Counted from the stretch's first letter, positions 37,238-46,418 are shown. The stretch is DNA of 64,000 nucleotides from Arthrobacter antioxidans (GCF_023100725.1 NZ_CP095501.1:1302001-1366000); one strand, 5' to 3'. The notes: generated by a model from the sequence alone, not told the origin. A program made the numbers and translations.

Positions 37238-37243
37238 GGGAGC

Positions 37244-37882
37244 ATGATCCTGCTGACAGGCTTCGAACCCTTCGGGGGAGAGTCCACCAATCCGTCCTGG
37301 CAGGCCGCACAGCGTGCGGCGGAGCTGCTGCGCGCGCAGGGCCGGGAGGCGGTTGCCGTCGAGGTACCGTGCGTCTTCGGGCGGAGCATCGAGGTGCTGG
37401 GGGGTGCCCTCGCGCGGTTCGAGCCCGAGATCGTCCTCTGCGTGGGGCAGGCCGGCGGGCGCGAGCGGATCTCGCTGGAGCGCGTGGCCATCAACGTCGA
37501 CGACGCCCGCATCCCCGACAACGCCGGGTGCCGGCCCGTCGACGAACCCGTGGTCGCGGGCGGCCCCGCAGCATATTTCAGCACCCTGCCGATCAAGGCG
37601 TGCCGCGAGACCGTGGCCGGGCTGGGCATCCCGGTCGAGGTCTCCCAGACCGCCGGCACCTATGTGTGCAACCACCTCTTCTACGGGCTGATGGACCTGC
37701 TGGAGGGCCGGCAGGGGACCCGGGGCGGATTCGTCCACGTGCCCTTCTCCGCCGAGCAGGGAGCCGCCCACGGGCAGCCGGGCATCGCCGTCGACGCGAT
37801 GGCCGCGGGCCTCGCAGCGATCGCGACGACGGCGGCGGACACCGCCGTCGACGCGCGGATCACCGCAGGTGCGGAGCACTGA
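37244..37882 (+). CDS. pcp: Pyrrolidone-carboxylate peptidase
   Basis: 212 residues, family length. A cytoplasmic cysteine peptidase (C15) removing N-terminal pyroglutamate. The catalytic triad is visible: Glu about 79 in ISLERVAINVDDA, Cys about 142 in AGTYVCNHLFY, His about 165 in FVHVPF. The N-terminal LLTGFEPFGGESTNPSW is diagnostic. It is divergent from the radical SAM gene and converges on a HExxH protein with 6 bases between stops. Confidence 0.95.
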   Translation: MILLTGFEPFGGESTNPSWQAAQRAAELLRAQGREAVAVEVPCVFGRSIEVLGGALARFEPEIVLCVGQAGGRERISLERVAINVDDARIPDNAGCRPVDEPVVAGGPAAYFSTLPIKACRETVAGLGIPVEVSQTAGTYVCNHLFYGLMDLLEGRQGTRGGFVHVPFSAEQGAAHGQPGIAVDAMAAGLAAIATTAADTAVDARITAGAEH

Positions 37883-37888
37883 CCGGCG

Positions 37889-38371
37889 TCACCGGCTGCC
37901 GGATCGAGGACCGACCGAAGCGAGCGCGGCCCTGGCCGACGCCGCGAGCGTTGCCCCGAGCGGACGCGACGGCCGCTCCCGGTAGCCGCCGTCGGACAGT
38001 CCTGCCGCGCGTTCGAAGAGATTGCGCGACGCCGGGTCCCCGGTCCGCAGGAGCGAGTAGCCCGCCGCCACGAGGTACGCCGGGAGGAAGGGCAGGCCGA
38101 GGCACGCCGCGTACTGGCGGGCATGGCGCGCCTCGTGTTCGAGGAGCCGGAGGAACGCCGGCGGGGCGCTGCGGGGCGCGCTGCCGCGCAGCAGCACCAC
38201 GCTGCCCACCGTGAAGGCACGGGCCTTCGGCCGGCGACGGCGGTAACCCTCCGCGAGCAGGATGCCGTACGGTCCGGGTGAGATGCGGCAGCCGGACAGG
38301 GCGGCGACCGCGAGGCCGCACGGCGTCGACAGGTTGATCCAGTTGAGGAACGGCACGAGCCTCCGGTTCAT
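37889..38371 (-). CDS. HExxH-containing conserved hypothetical protein
   Basis: 160 residues. The segment LRLLEHEARHARQYAACLGLPFLPAYLVAAGYSLL contains HEARH, a match to the HExxH zinc-metallopeptidase pattern, immediately before a hydrophobic stretch (about residues 95-112). The N-terminus NWINLSTPCGLAVAALSG may be a second weak hydrophobic segment. I recognise it only as an actinobacterial conserved hypothetical; peptidase activity is not shown, and no third zinc ligand can be assigned with confidence. Longer overlapping frames on both strands are shadows. Confidence 0.65.
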   Translation of the reverse strand: MNRRLVPFLNWINLSTPCGLAVAALSGCRISPGPYGILLAEGYRRRRPKARAFTVGSVVLLRGSAPRSAPPAFLRLLEHEARHARQYAACLGLPFLPAYLVAAGYSLLRTGDPASRNLFERAAGLSDGGYRERPSRPLGATLAASARAALASVGPRSGSR

Positions 38372-38459
38372 GCCGCCATCGTACGGCGATGCCGCACCAC
38401 CCCGTCAGCGGCGTCGGTCGCCGGTCGCGCCGCCGCACCACACGGTGCCCGTCCGGCAG

Positions 38460-38482
38460 TTGTCACGGCGGTCGCCTAGACT
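38460..38482 (+). promoter_or_regulatory. Candidate pheST promoter resembling the PafBC type
   Basis: TTGTCACGG, eight bases, TAGACT: this has the exact spacing of TTGTCRGTG-N8-TANNNT, with two mismatches in the upstream element. It gives a leader of about 100 bases before pheS. An ordinary -35 at 17 bases is not obvious. Confidence 0.4.
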
Positions 38483-38590
38483 TGGGACGCCGGTGCGCCC
38501 CGCTGCGTCCCGGCGTTTTCCTGTCCACGGCATGGCCCGCCCCAGCGAACGGCCCGCCGCACGTTTCGAGAGTGCAAGGTACGCAACCCC

Positions 38591-39673
38591 ATGGCCGAAA
38601 CCACAGAGCACGCCGGGCCCGCCGGTCGCGATGCCCAGGTCCCCGATCCGCTGGACGCCGCGTCGGTCGCCGCCGCCGTCGACGCCGCGCTGGCCGACAT
38701 CGCGGCAGCGGCCGACCTCGACGGGCTGAAAGCGGTCCGGATCGCGCACACCGGCGAGAAGTCGCCGCTGAGCCTCGCCAACCGGGGCATCGGCGCCCTG
38801 CCGAGGGAGCAGAAGTCGGCGGCGGGCAAGAACATCGGCCCCGCCCGCGGACGGATCAACCAGGCGCTGGCCGCCCGCACGGTGGAGCTCGAGGCCGAGC
38901 GCGACGCGCGGATCCTCGTCGAGGAGGCCGTGGACGTCACCGCCGCCCCGCGCCGCCGTCGGACCGGTGCCCGGCATCCGCTGTCCACGTTGCAGGAGCG
39001 GGTCAGCGACGTCTTCGTGGGCATGGGCTGGGAGATCGCGGAAGGACCCGAGCTGGAGTCCGAGTGGTTCAATTTCGACGCCCTGAACTTCAAGCCGGAC
39101 CACCCGGCACGGGAGATGCAGGACACGTTCTTCGTCGACCCGCCCGAGGCCCACCTCGTGCTGCGCACCCACACCTCGCCGGTCCAGGCCCGCTCCATGC
39201 TGGAGCGCGACCTGCCCATCTACGTCCTGTGCCCGGGCAAGGTGTTCCGCACGGACGAGCTCGACGCCACCCACACACCGGTCTTCCACCAGTTCGAGGG
39301 CCTCGCCATCGACAAGGGGCTCACCATGGCGGATCTCGTGGGCACGCTCGAGCACTTCACGCAGCAGCTCTTCGGCGACGACGCCAAGGTGCGCCTGCGC
39401 CCCAACTTCTTCCCCTTCACGGAGCCGAGCGCCGAGCTCGACATCTGGCACCCGGGCGCCAAGGGGGGCCCCCGCTGGATCGAATGGGGTGGCTGCGGCA
39501 TGGTCAACCCCAATGTGCTGCGCGCCACCGGCATCGACCCGGAGGTCTACTCCGGGTTCGCCTTCGGCATGGGGATCGAGCGGGCACTCATGTTCCGCAA
39601 CGAGGTCATCGACATGCGGGACATGATCGAGGGCGACGTACGTTTCAGCGAACACTTCGGGATGGAGATCTAG
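38591..39673 (+). CDS. pheS: Phenylalanine--tRNA ligase alpha subunit
   Basis: 360 residues. Class II synthetase catalytic subunit, charging tRNA-Phe as an alpha2-beta2 tetramer. After a coiled-coil tRNA-binding arm (residues 1-120) come motif 1 near 130 ([18 protein letters not shown]), the [20 protein letters not shown] segment, motif 2 near 210 ([20 protein letters not shown]) and motif 3 [13 protein letters not shown] near 325. The ATG at 38591 gives the family N-terminus. pheT starts on the base after the stop codon. Confidence 0.96.
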   Translation: MAETTEHAGPAGRDAQVPDPLDAASVAAAVDAALADIAAAADLDGLKAVRIAHTGEKSPLSLANRGIGALPREQKSAAGKNIGPARGRINQALAARTVELEAERDARILVEEAVDVTAAPRRRRTGARHPLSTLQERVSDVFVGMGWEIAEGPELESEWFNFDALNFKPDHPAREMQDTFFVDPPEAHLVLRTHTSPVQARSMLERDLPIYVLCPGKVFRTDELDATHTPVFHQFEGLAIDKGLTMADLVGTLEHFTQQLFGDDAKVRLRPNFFPFTEPSAELDIWHPGAKGGPRWIEWGGCGMVNPNVLRATGIDPEVYSGFAFGMGIERALMFRNEVIDMRDMIEGDVRFSEHFGMEI

Positions 39674-42217
39674 GTGAGAATCCCACTGTCCTGGCTGCGC
39701 GAGTACGCAGCCGTGCCTGCGGACGCGACCGCGGAAGACGTGATGGCCGAATTGGTCAAGGTAGGCCTGGAGGAAGAGGACGTCCACCGTCCCACCGACG
39801 AGCTGACCGGACCGGTCGTGGTGGGCCAGGTGCTCAGCATCGTCAAGGAACCGCAGACCAACGGCAAGACCATCAACTGGTGCGAGGTCCGCGTGGTGCC
39901 CGAGGGCGCCGAGCAGACCCTCACCGGGGAGGGCATCGACCCCTCCGGCGTGCAGGGGATCGTGTGCGGCGCCCACAACTTCGTGGAGGGCGACAAGGTG
40001 GTGGTCACCCTGCCCGGCGCGGTACTGCCGGGTGACTTCCGCATCAGCCCCCGCAAGACCTACGGCCACGTGTCCGCCGGCATGATCGCCTCGGTCCGCG
40101 AACTCGGCATCGGTGACGACCACGACGGCATCCTCGTGCTGTCGACGCTGGGGCTCGACCCCGAGGTCGGCGCCGACGCCCTCGAACTCCTCGGCCTGTA
40201 CGACGAGGCCGCGGAGATCAACGTGACGCCCGACCGTGGGTACTGCTTCTCCATCCGCGGCGCAGCCCGCGAGTACGCGCACGCCACCGGGACGGCCTTC
40301 GCCGACCCCGCCGCCGCCGTCGTCGTCCCGCCGGCAGCGCCCGGGGGATACCCGGTGCGGCTGGAGGACTCCTCTCCCGTCTACGGCACGCCCGGCTGCG
40401 ACCGGTTCGTGGCGCGGACGGTCCGCGGCGTCGACCCCACGCGCCCCACGCCGCCGTGGATGTCCGCGCGGCTGCGCCTCGCCGGGATCCGCTCCATCTC
40501 GGTCGTCGTCGACATCTCCAACTACGTGATGCTCGAGCTCGGCCAGCCGCTGCACTTCTACGACCTCGACAAGCTCTCGGGTGACATCGTGGTGCGCCGC
40601 GCCGCCGCGGGAGAGACGCTGCGGACCCTCGACGACAGGGAGCGCACACTCGACGCCGAGGACCTCCTCATCACCGACGCCTCGGGCCCCATCGGCATCG
40701 CCGGCGTCATGGGCGGTGCCTCCACCGAGGTCTCGGCGGGCACGGACAAGGTGCTCATCGAGTCCGCCCACTTCGACGCCGTCAGCATCGGCCGCTCGCG
40801 GCGCCGCCACCGGCTGCCGTCCGAGGCCTCCAAGCGCTTCGAGCGCGGCGTGGACTGGAACGTGGCGGACATCGCCGCGCAGCGCGCCGTCGACCTCCTC
40901 CTCGAGCTCGCCGGCGGCACCGTCGACGACGCCGCCACCGACGTCGGCCAGGCACCGGAACCGCGGGTCATCGACCTGCCCGCCGACTTCCCGGCCCGCC
41001 TGATCGGACGCGACTTCAGCGACGAGCAGATCCGGGGCACCCTCACGGACCTCGGGGCGGCGGTCGAGGAGGCCGACGGCGGCTATCGCGTCACCGCCCC
41101 CAGCTGGCGCAGCGACCTCGAGACCCGCGAGGACCTGACCGAGGAGATCATCCGGCTCGTCGGCTACGACACGATCCCTTCGTCGTTGCCGGTCGCACCG
41201 CCCGGCCGCGGCCTGACGCGCGTGCAGCAGCAGCGCCGCCGGCTCCTGAACGCGCTCGCGGCGGCAGGGCTCACCGAGGTGCTCTCCTACCCGTTCGTCA
41301 GCGAGGCATCGAATGCCGTGTTCGGCACCCCCGACGAGGGCTCGGCACAGGCCTCGGTGAAGCTCGCGAATCCCCTGAGCGCCGAATTGGGCTTCCTCCG
41401 CCGGTCGATCCTGCCCGGCCTCGTGGAGCTGGCGAAGCGGAACCACTCACGCGGGTTCCGCGACCTGGCCCTGTTCGAGGCGGGGTCGGTCTTCCTGCCC
41501 GACGGCACCCTCGGCTCCGAGTCCATCCCGCCGCTGGGCATCAGGCCCGACGACGCAATCCTCGACGGACTGCACTTCGGGATCCCGGACCAGCCGCTGG
41601 TCGTGGCCGCGCTGTTCACGGGCCATGAGACGGCGCCGTCGGCGGGCGTCACCCCGCGCGCCTGGGACTGGGCGGACGCCGTCGACGTCGTGCACCTCAT
41701 GGCGCAGGTCACCGGTGTCGACGTGGTGGTCCGACAGGGCGCCCACCAGGCGTTCCACCCCGGCCGCACGGCGGAGTTCTCGCTGCGCAGCGGCGAGGTG
41801 CTGGGCTACGCGGGAGAGCTGCACCCGAAGCTGATCGCCGCACAGGACCTCCCCGCCCGTACGGTCGCCCTCGAGATCACTGCGGACCTCCTCTTCGATG
41901 CCGCCGCCGACGTGATCGTCGCGCGGTCGCTGTCCACCTACCCACCGGCCACGCAGGACGTCGCGCTCGTCGTCGACTCCTCGGTGGTCGCCGGGGATGT
42001 GCTCGAGACCCTACGGGAAGGGGCGGGTGAGCTCCTCGAGGACGTCAGCCTCTTCGACGTCTACACGGGACAGGGCATCCCCGAGGGGCGGAAGTCCCTC
42101 GCGTTCGCCCTGCGGTTCCGCGCGCCGGATCGCACACTGACGGCGGACGAGGCCAGCGGTGCACGCGACACCGCCGTGGCCCTCGCGGCCGAGCGGTACG
42201 GCGCCGTGCAGCGCTGA
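39674..42217 (+). CDS. pheT: Phenylalanine--tRNA ligase beta subunit
   Basis: 847 residues, GTG start directly after the pheS TAG (zero spacing), so the subunits are coupled. It carries the N-terminal tRNA-binding OB fold (GQVLSIVKEPQTNGKTINWC near 55), the B3/4 editing domain (IRSISVVVDISNYVMLELGQP near 275), B5, the inactive synthetase-like core and the C-terminal ferredoxin-fold anticodon-binding domain (SLFDVYTGQGIPEGRKSLAF). Length and order are normal. A strong terminator follows. Confidence 0.96.
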   Translation: MRIPLSWLREYAAVPADATAEDVMAELVKVGLEEEDVHRPTDELTGPVVVGQVLSIVKEPQTNGKTINWCEVRVVPEGAEQTLTGEGIDPSGVQGIVCGAHNFVEGDKVVVTLPGAVLPGDFRISPRKTYGHVSAGMIASVRELGIGDDHDGILVLSTLGLDPEVGADALELLGLYDEAAEINVTPDRGYCFSIRGAAREYAHATGTAFADPAAAVVVPPAAPGGYPVRLEDSSPVYGTPGCDRFVARTVRGVDPTRPTPPWMSARLRLAGIRSISVVVDISNYVMLELGQPLHFYDLDKLSGDIVVRRAAAGETLRTLDDRERTLDAEDLLITDASGPIGIAGVMGGASTEVSAGTDKVLIESAHFDAVSIGRSRRRHRLPSEASKRFERGVDWNVADIAAQRAVDLLLELAGGTVDDAATDVGQAPEPRVIDLPADFPARLIGRDFSDEQIRGTLTDLGAAVEEADGGYRVTAPSWRSDLETREDLTEEIIRLVGYDTIPSSLPVAPPGRGLTRVQQQRRRLLNALAAAGLTEVLSYPFVSEASNAVFGTPDEGSAQASVKLANPLSAELGFLRRSILPGLVELAKRNHSRGFRDLALFEAGSVFLPDGTLGSESIPPLGIRPDDAILDGLHFGIPDQPLVVAALFTGHETAPSAGVTPRAWDWADAVDVVHLMAQVTGVDVVVRQGAHQAFHPGRTAEFSLRSGEVLGYAGELHPKLIAAQDLPARTVALEITADLLFDAAADVIVARSLSTYPPATQDVALVVDSSVVAGDVLETLREGAGELLEDVSLFDVYTGQGIPEGRKSLAFALRFRAPDRTLTADEASGARDTAVALAAERYGAVQR

Positions 42218-42231
42218 TTCCTGCAGCACGT

Positions 42232-42267
42232 CGAAAGGCCCGCCCCCTCGCGGGGGCGGGCCTTTCG
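42232..42267 (+). terminator. Intrinsic terminator of pheST
   Basis: Perfect 16-bp stem (42232-42247 with 42252-42267) with a 4-base TCGC loop, arms beginning CGAAAGG and ending CCTTTCG. The remaining 200 bases to the HNH gene contain only its likely -10 TAATGT at 42437-42442. Confidence 0.92.
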
Positions 42268-42466
42268 TGTGGGTGGGCGTGGTTGTGCTGCCGATTCGGG
42301 AATCTCGGCGTGTTGTGGCGTGCTGCGGTGACCCTTCCCGACACCTGGCGGGTCGTCGTCCCACCGAGGATTCGAGACCGCGAACCCCCTGGTCATTGAT
42401 AATTTCTGCTTCCCGTGTCGGCCCGTAGCGACCCCATAATGTCGGTGCGGGTTGGGAGAATTGGGT

Positions 42467-44437
42467 ATGGACAGCAACCCGATCGCTCCGCTCGAAGCCA
42501 CCGATCTCGGTGGTGCTTCGCTACGGGACGTTGTTCCTTCCGCGGCGATTCCGTCGGTTGTTGTCCCCTCCGTCGAGGTTCCTGCGGACTCTGTGCAGGA
42601 TCTGATCGATCTGATGGCGTCCCTTCCGGTAGGCTCCGGGAACGCCGAACTCGTTCACCAGCTGCGCGAGTTGATCCGTCAGTTCAAGGCCACCGTGTCC
42701 GGTGGTGTTGCGCACGAGGGTGCCGCAGGGTCTGCTGTCGTCCTCCCGGCTCCTGCACTCCCGGCCCCTGTCTCGCCTGGTGTTTTTCGGCCGGCTTCTG
42801 TCTCACCGGATGCTGTCCCGCTGGCGACGTTCCCGGCGGGCTCCGTCCCGTCCACGCGAGTACCGGGTGCTGTGCCGCCGGCTCCTGTCCTGCAGGCCTC
42901 GGTTTCGCCGGGTGCTATCTTGCCCGGCGCCGAACCGGGTGCTGTGCCGCCGGACGGCGTCGGGCCTGCCGCTGTCCCTGCTGGTTTCGTGCGGGTGGGG
43001 TGTGTGCGGGATCTGATGGATGTGATGACCTCGCTTCCCATGCCGGCGGATGGTCCGGGGCTCATCGATGAGGTCCGTGATCTGGAGGACTTCAAATCCG
43101 CGATCGCCGCCCGGCAGGCCCGGACCGCGGTCGCGTTCGACCTGGATGAGCGCCAAGCCCAGGCGGCGGCTCGTGTGCCGGTGGCGGAGCAGGGTCGGGG
43201 TGTGGCCGCGCAGATCGCCCTGGCCCGGCGTGAGTCCCCCGCCCGGGGCGGGCGGCTGCTCGGAATGGCCAGAGCTTTGGTGACGGAGATGCCGCATACG
43301 ATGGCGGCTCTGGAGGCCGGGTTGGTGAACGAGTGGCGGGCGACCCTCCTGGTCCGGGAGACCGCGTGCCTGTCGGCTGCGGACCGGTGCGCGGTCGATG
43401 AGGAGCTCAGCCCCGACACGGGTGCCTTCGAGGGGGCCGGGGACCGGCAGATCGTCGCCGCGGCCCGGGCGGCGGCGTACCGCAGGGATCCGCGGTCGGT
43501 CACCCAGCGGGCCAGCCGTGCCGCGGCGGAGCGGCATGTGGGTCTGCGGCCGGCACCGGACACCATGACGTACCTGACCGCCCTGCTGCCGGTCGCCCAG
43601 GGGGTCGCGGTGCATGCGGAGCTGACCCGGCACGCCGACGCCTGCCGGGCAGAGGGCGATGAACGCAGCCGGGGCCAGTTGATGGCGGATGCGCTGGTGG
43701 AGCGGACCACGGGCACCCCGGGCGGGTTCTCCCGGGTCGAGGTGCAGCTGATCATGACGGACCGGACCCTGCTCCAGGGCGACAGCGAACCGGCCCGCCT
43801 GCCGGGCTACGGGATCGTCCCCGCCGGGTGGGCCCGGAACCTCCTCACCACCGGACGAACCCCCGAGCAGGCTTTCGGGCAGCCCGCCAAGCAGCACTGC
43901 GGGCCGTCATCAGGTAGCGCGCAGGGCTTCGAAGTCTGGCTCCGGCGGCTCTATACCGCCCCAGGAAGTGGTGAGCTGGTGGCCGCCGACTCCCGGGCGC
44001 GACTCTTCACCACCAACCAGCGGCGGTTCATCCAGGCCCGCGACCATCTCTGCCGGACCCCTTACTGCGATGCGCCGATCCGCCACTACGACCACATCAT
44101 CCCCTGGCGTGACGACAAACCCACGAGCCTCGCCAATGGTGCCGGACTCTGTGAGGCTTGCAACCACACCAAGGAACTCCCCGGCTGGAAAGCCAGACCG
44201 CACCCGGATTCCAGGACCAGCCACGGCCGCCATGTCCTCGAGGTCAGCACGCCCACCGGCCACACCTACCGCTCCACCGCGCCACCCCTGCCCGGCAGCG
44301 ATCAGGAGAGCCGGGAACGGCGAGGCACGAGGGCCGTTCGCCTTCCGGGGTCGACGGGCCACGGATCGGATCATCGGGGCCCGCCGACACAACAGCACGC
44401 CCGCTCCTTCCGACGGGTCGACCTGGTTTTCGCCTGA
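42467..44437 (+). CDS. DUF222/HNH endonuclease (13E12-repeat type) with internal duplication
   Basis: 656 residues. The central part (about 180-450) is DUF222, common to the many 13E12-type proteins of actinobacteria. The HNH nuclease is at about 528-575: TPYCDAPIRHYDHIIPW then LCEACNHTKELPGW, with the metal and zinc ligands present. ATG 42467 has GGGAGA upstream. Residues 43-54 (VQDLIDLMASLP) recur as 180-191 (VRDLMDVMTSLP), flanking a Pro/Ala/Val-rich region with a 20-base exact DNA repeat. N-terminal codons carry more T than neighbours, suggesting transfer. Biological role unknown. Confidence 0.85.
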   Translation: MDSNPIAPLEATDLGGASLRDVVPSAAIPSVVVPSVEVPADSVQDLIDLMASLPVGSGNAELVHQLRELIRQFKATVSGGVAHEGAAGSAVVLPAPALPAPVSPGVFRPASVSPDAVPLATFPAGSVPSTRVPGAVPPAPVLQASVSPGAILPGAEPGAVPPDGVGPAAVPAGFVRVGCVRDLMDVMTSLPMPADGPGLIDEVRDLEDFKSAIAARQARTAVAFDLDERQAQAAARVPVAEQGRGVAAQIALARRESPARGGRLLGMARALVTEMPHTMAALEAGLVNEWRATLLVRETACLSAADRCAVDEELSPDTGAFEGAGDRQIVAAARAAAYRRDPRSVTQRASRAAAERHVGLRPAPDTMTYLTALLPVAQGVAVHAELTRHADACRAEGDERSRGQLMADALVERTTGTPGGFSRVEVQLIMTDRTLLQGDSEPARLPGYGIVPAGWARNLLTTGRTPEQAFGQPAKQHCGPSSGSAQGFEVWLRRLYTAPGSGELVAADSRARLFTTNQRRFIQARDHLCRTPYCDAPIRHYDHIIPWRDDKPTSLANGAGLCEACNHTKELPGWKARPHPDSRTSHGRHVLEVSTPTGHTYRSTAPPLPGSDQESRERRGTRAVRLPGSTGHGSDHRGPPTQQHARSFRRVDLVFA

Positions 44438-44507
44438 CCCCTCGTGGAGGTTGTCCTACCCACGGGTGCATGACGAAGGCCCGGGAGGCATCGACCGGAT
44501 GAGGCGC

Positions 44508-45473
44508 TCAGGGAATGAGCAGCACCTTGCCCGTGGTGCGCCGCGCCTGCAGATCCTCATGCGCGCGGGCCGCGTCGGCGAGCGCGTACCGCGCACCGAT
44601 GCGCACGTCGAGCTGGCCCGCGGCAACCGCGCCGAAGAGTTCCTCCGAACGCCACCGGCGCTCCTCGGAGGAAAGCAGGTGATGCGCGAGGGTGGGCCGG
44701 GTGACGAAGAGCGAGCCGCCGCTGTTGAGGCGCTGCAGCTCCAGCGGGGGCACTGCCCCGGAGGCCGCCCCGAAGAGCACGAGGGTGCCGCGGATCCGCA
44801 GCGAGCGCAGCGAGTCGTCGAACGTCGCCCGGCCCACGCCGTCGAACACGACGTCCACCCCGACCCCCTCCGTCAGGGTCCTCACGGCGTCGGCGAATCC
44901 CTCGTAGCGCAGCACCTCGTCGGCGCCGGCGGCGCGCGCGAGGTCCTCCTTCTCCGGCGTCGAGACCGTGGTGATCACGCGGGCGCCCTTGGCCTTGAGC
45001 AGCTGGATCAATAGCAGGCCCACTCCGCCCGCGCCGGCGTGGACGAGCACCGTCTGGTCGGGCTGGACGGGGAAAGTGGAGTTGATCAGGTAGTGGGCAG
45101 TCATGCCCTGCAAGGGGAGGGCGGCCGCGGTCTCCAGGTCCACACCCTCCGGCACCGGAAGCGCCCGGTCCGCGTCCACGAGGGCGTATTCCGCGTAGGT
45201 GCCTGTCCCCTCGGCGAACGCGACGCGATCTCCGGTGGAGAAGTCCGTGACACCCTCGCCGAGCGTCTCCACGGTCCCGGCGGCCTCGGCTCCGGGCGTG
45301 AAGGGGAGGTCAACGGCGTAGGCGCCGCTGCGCTGGTACGTCTCGATGAAGTTCACCCCGGCGGCGGCGACCCTCACCAGCAGCTGGCCCGGGCCGGGGG
45401 CGGGGCGGTCGACGGTCGCGAGCGTGAGGACGTCCGGACCGCCCGGTGCGGTGACGACGATGGCTGACGGCAT
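44508..45473 (-). CDS. qor: NADPH:quinone oxidoreductase, zinc-independent MDR family
   Basis: 321 residues, QOR length. The catalytic GroES-like domain lacks the zinc cysteines and the dinucleotide motif is HAGAGGVGLLLIQL at about residues 145-158. The pattern GVNFIETYQRSGAY near 41 and LPLQGMTAHYL near 118 is typical of E. coli QorA-type single-electron quinone reductases. ATG at 45473 has AAAGGAA upstream on the minus strand. Probably detoxifies quinones in the cytoplasm. Confidence 0.92.
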   Translation of the reverse strand: MPSAIVVTAPGGPDVLTLATVDRPAPGPGQLLVRVAAAGVNFIETYQRSGAYAVDLPFTPGAEAAGTVETLGEGVTDFSTGDRVAFAEGTGTYAEYALVDADRALPVPEGVDLETAAALPLQGMTAHYLINSTFPVQPDQTVLVHAGAGGVGLLLIQLLKAKGARVITTVSTPEKEDLARAAGADEVLRYEGFADAVRTLTEGVGVDVVFDGVGRATFDDSLRSLRIRGTLVLFGAASGAVPPLELQRLNSGGSLFVTRPTLAHHLLSSEERRWRSEELFGAVAAGQLDVRIGARYALADAARAHEDLQARRTTGKVLLIP

Positions 45474-45557
45474 GGTGGTTCCTTTCGGTGGCGTTCCCTC
45501 ATGCTATTCCCGCAGCGGTCCCTGTCAGTCCGGGCCGGGGTGTGGCAGGCTGACGTG

Positions 45558-45968
45558 ATGCCCGCCACACCTGCGCCCCTCGTCTACCTCAGCTTCCCCG
45601 GAACCGCGCGGGAGGCGCTGGGTTTCTACGCCGAGGTCTTCGGCGGTGAACTGACCCTGCATTCGTATGAGGACTTCGGGAGGACGGACGGCCCGCCGGA
45701 GGCCGTGGCCCATGGTGTGCTCGACGGCGTCGTCGCCCTCGCAGGATCGGATGCGGCAGCAGGAGAGCAGACCGTGCGGTGCGAGGGCCTCATGCTGTCC
45801 TTGTTGGGGACCGCGGAGCCGGCGATCCTCCACTCGTGGTTCGACAGGCTGTCCGTCGGAGGGTCGGGAATCGACCCGCTGGCCCCCAAACCGTGGGGCG
45901 CGTCGGACGGTCAGGTCACCGACCGGCACGGCCTGCGCTGGCTGATCGGGTACGAGCCCCAGGCATGA
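45558..45968 (+). CDS. VOC-superfamily protein (PhnB-like)
   Basis: 136 residues. The N-terminal VYLSFPGTAREALGFYAEVF and the final WGASDGQVTDRHGLRWLIGY are the beta-alpha-beta edges of a PhnB/3-demethylubiquinone-like VOC domain. Such proteins include dioxygenases and resistance proteins, but many have no known activity. CAGGCT ends 6 bases before the ATG, resembling the leaderless promoters nearby with one base off consensus. GTG 45555 is an alternative start. Confidence 0.82.
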   Translation: MPATPAPLVYLSFPGTAREALGFYAEVFGGELTLHSYEDFGRTDGPPEAVAHGVLDGVVALAGSDAAAGEQTVRCEGLMLSLLGTAEPAILHSWFDRLSVGGSGIDPLAPKPWGASDGQVTDRHGLRWLIGYEPQA

Positions 45969-46000
45969 CCGCCCGTCCGCGCCCGACCGAAGGACCATCC

Positions 46001-46348
46001 ATGTCGCAGTTCGCCGTCCTCATCTATGCCGACGAGTCCCTCCACGCAGCCGACGCAGCAGCGGCCGACCTCGAAGAGAACGATCTGCACGCCCGGGACC
46101 TCTCGTCTTCCGGCACGATGTCTCTGGCCTACGCCCTGACGCCCCGGGCCCAGGCGGTGTCCATCCGACGGGATGGCACCCGGGCAGGGCCTTTCGTGCA
46201 GTCCGACCAGTTCGTCGCGGGCTTCTACGTCGTCGAAGCTCCCGATCTCGAGGCTGCGATCGCGATTGCCCGCCGGAACCCGGCGGTCCGCACCGGCACG
46301 GGCGGTGTCGAGGTCCGCCCCGTCCACAGCGGGGGCATCACCGCCTGA
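46001..46348 (+). CDS. YCII-family protein
   Basis: 115 residues. A YCII-related ferredoxin-like fold: MSQFAVLIYADES at the start, LTPRAQAVSIRRDGTRAGPF in the middle with QFVAGFYVVEAPDLEAAIAIA and a C-terminal VEVRPV. Members are small cytoplasmic proteins, some acting with sigma factors or as dechlorinase-like enzymes; this one's role is unknown. AAGGA precedes ATG 46001. It follows the VOC gene by 32 bases and probably shares its transcript. Confidence 0.85.
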   Translation: MSQFAVLIYADESLHAADAAAADLEENDLHARDLSSSGTMSLAYALTPRAQAVSIRRDGTRAGPFVQSDQFVAGFYVVEAPDLEAAIAIARRNPAVRTGTGGVEVRPVHSGGITA

Positions 46349-46376
46349 TTCCTCGAGACCCTGATGACGGAGCTGA

Positions 46377-46418
46377 ATGCATAACTATGTACAGCTATGC
46401 ATGATGTTGTTGTAGGCT
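46377..46418 (+). promoter_or_regulatory. ArgR operator and leaderless promoter of the arg operon
   Basis: An inverted pair ATGCATA (46377-46383) and TATGCAT (46396-46402) places two TGCAT cores 20 bases apart, like the Streptomyces ARG boxes. TAGGCT (46413-46418) is the -10, 6 bases before the argC ATG, so the operator covers the -35 region (about 46390-46395). ArgR with arginine should block transcription. Confidence 0.65.

Noticed and set aside
36238..38214. A 658-codon plus-strand frame across the radical SAM, pcp and HExxH genes
   Set aside because: It crosses three supported genes on both strands and has an Arg/Gly-rich shadow composition.
38483..38590. A T-box leader before pheS
   Set aside because: No T-box sequence, specifier loop or terminator pair could be recognised in the roughly 100-base leader.
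38405..41446. A 1013-codon minus-strand frame over pheS and pheT
   Set aside because: Shadow of pheST; composition biased and no recognisable motif.
42218..44500. The DUF222/HNH gene as part of an insertion sequence
   Set aside because: No terminal inverted repeats or target duplications are visible around it; the nearby inverted repeat is the pheT terminator.
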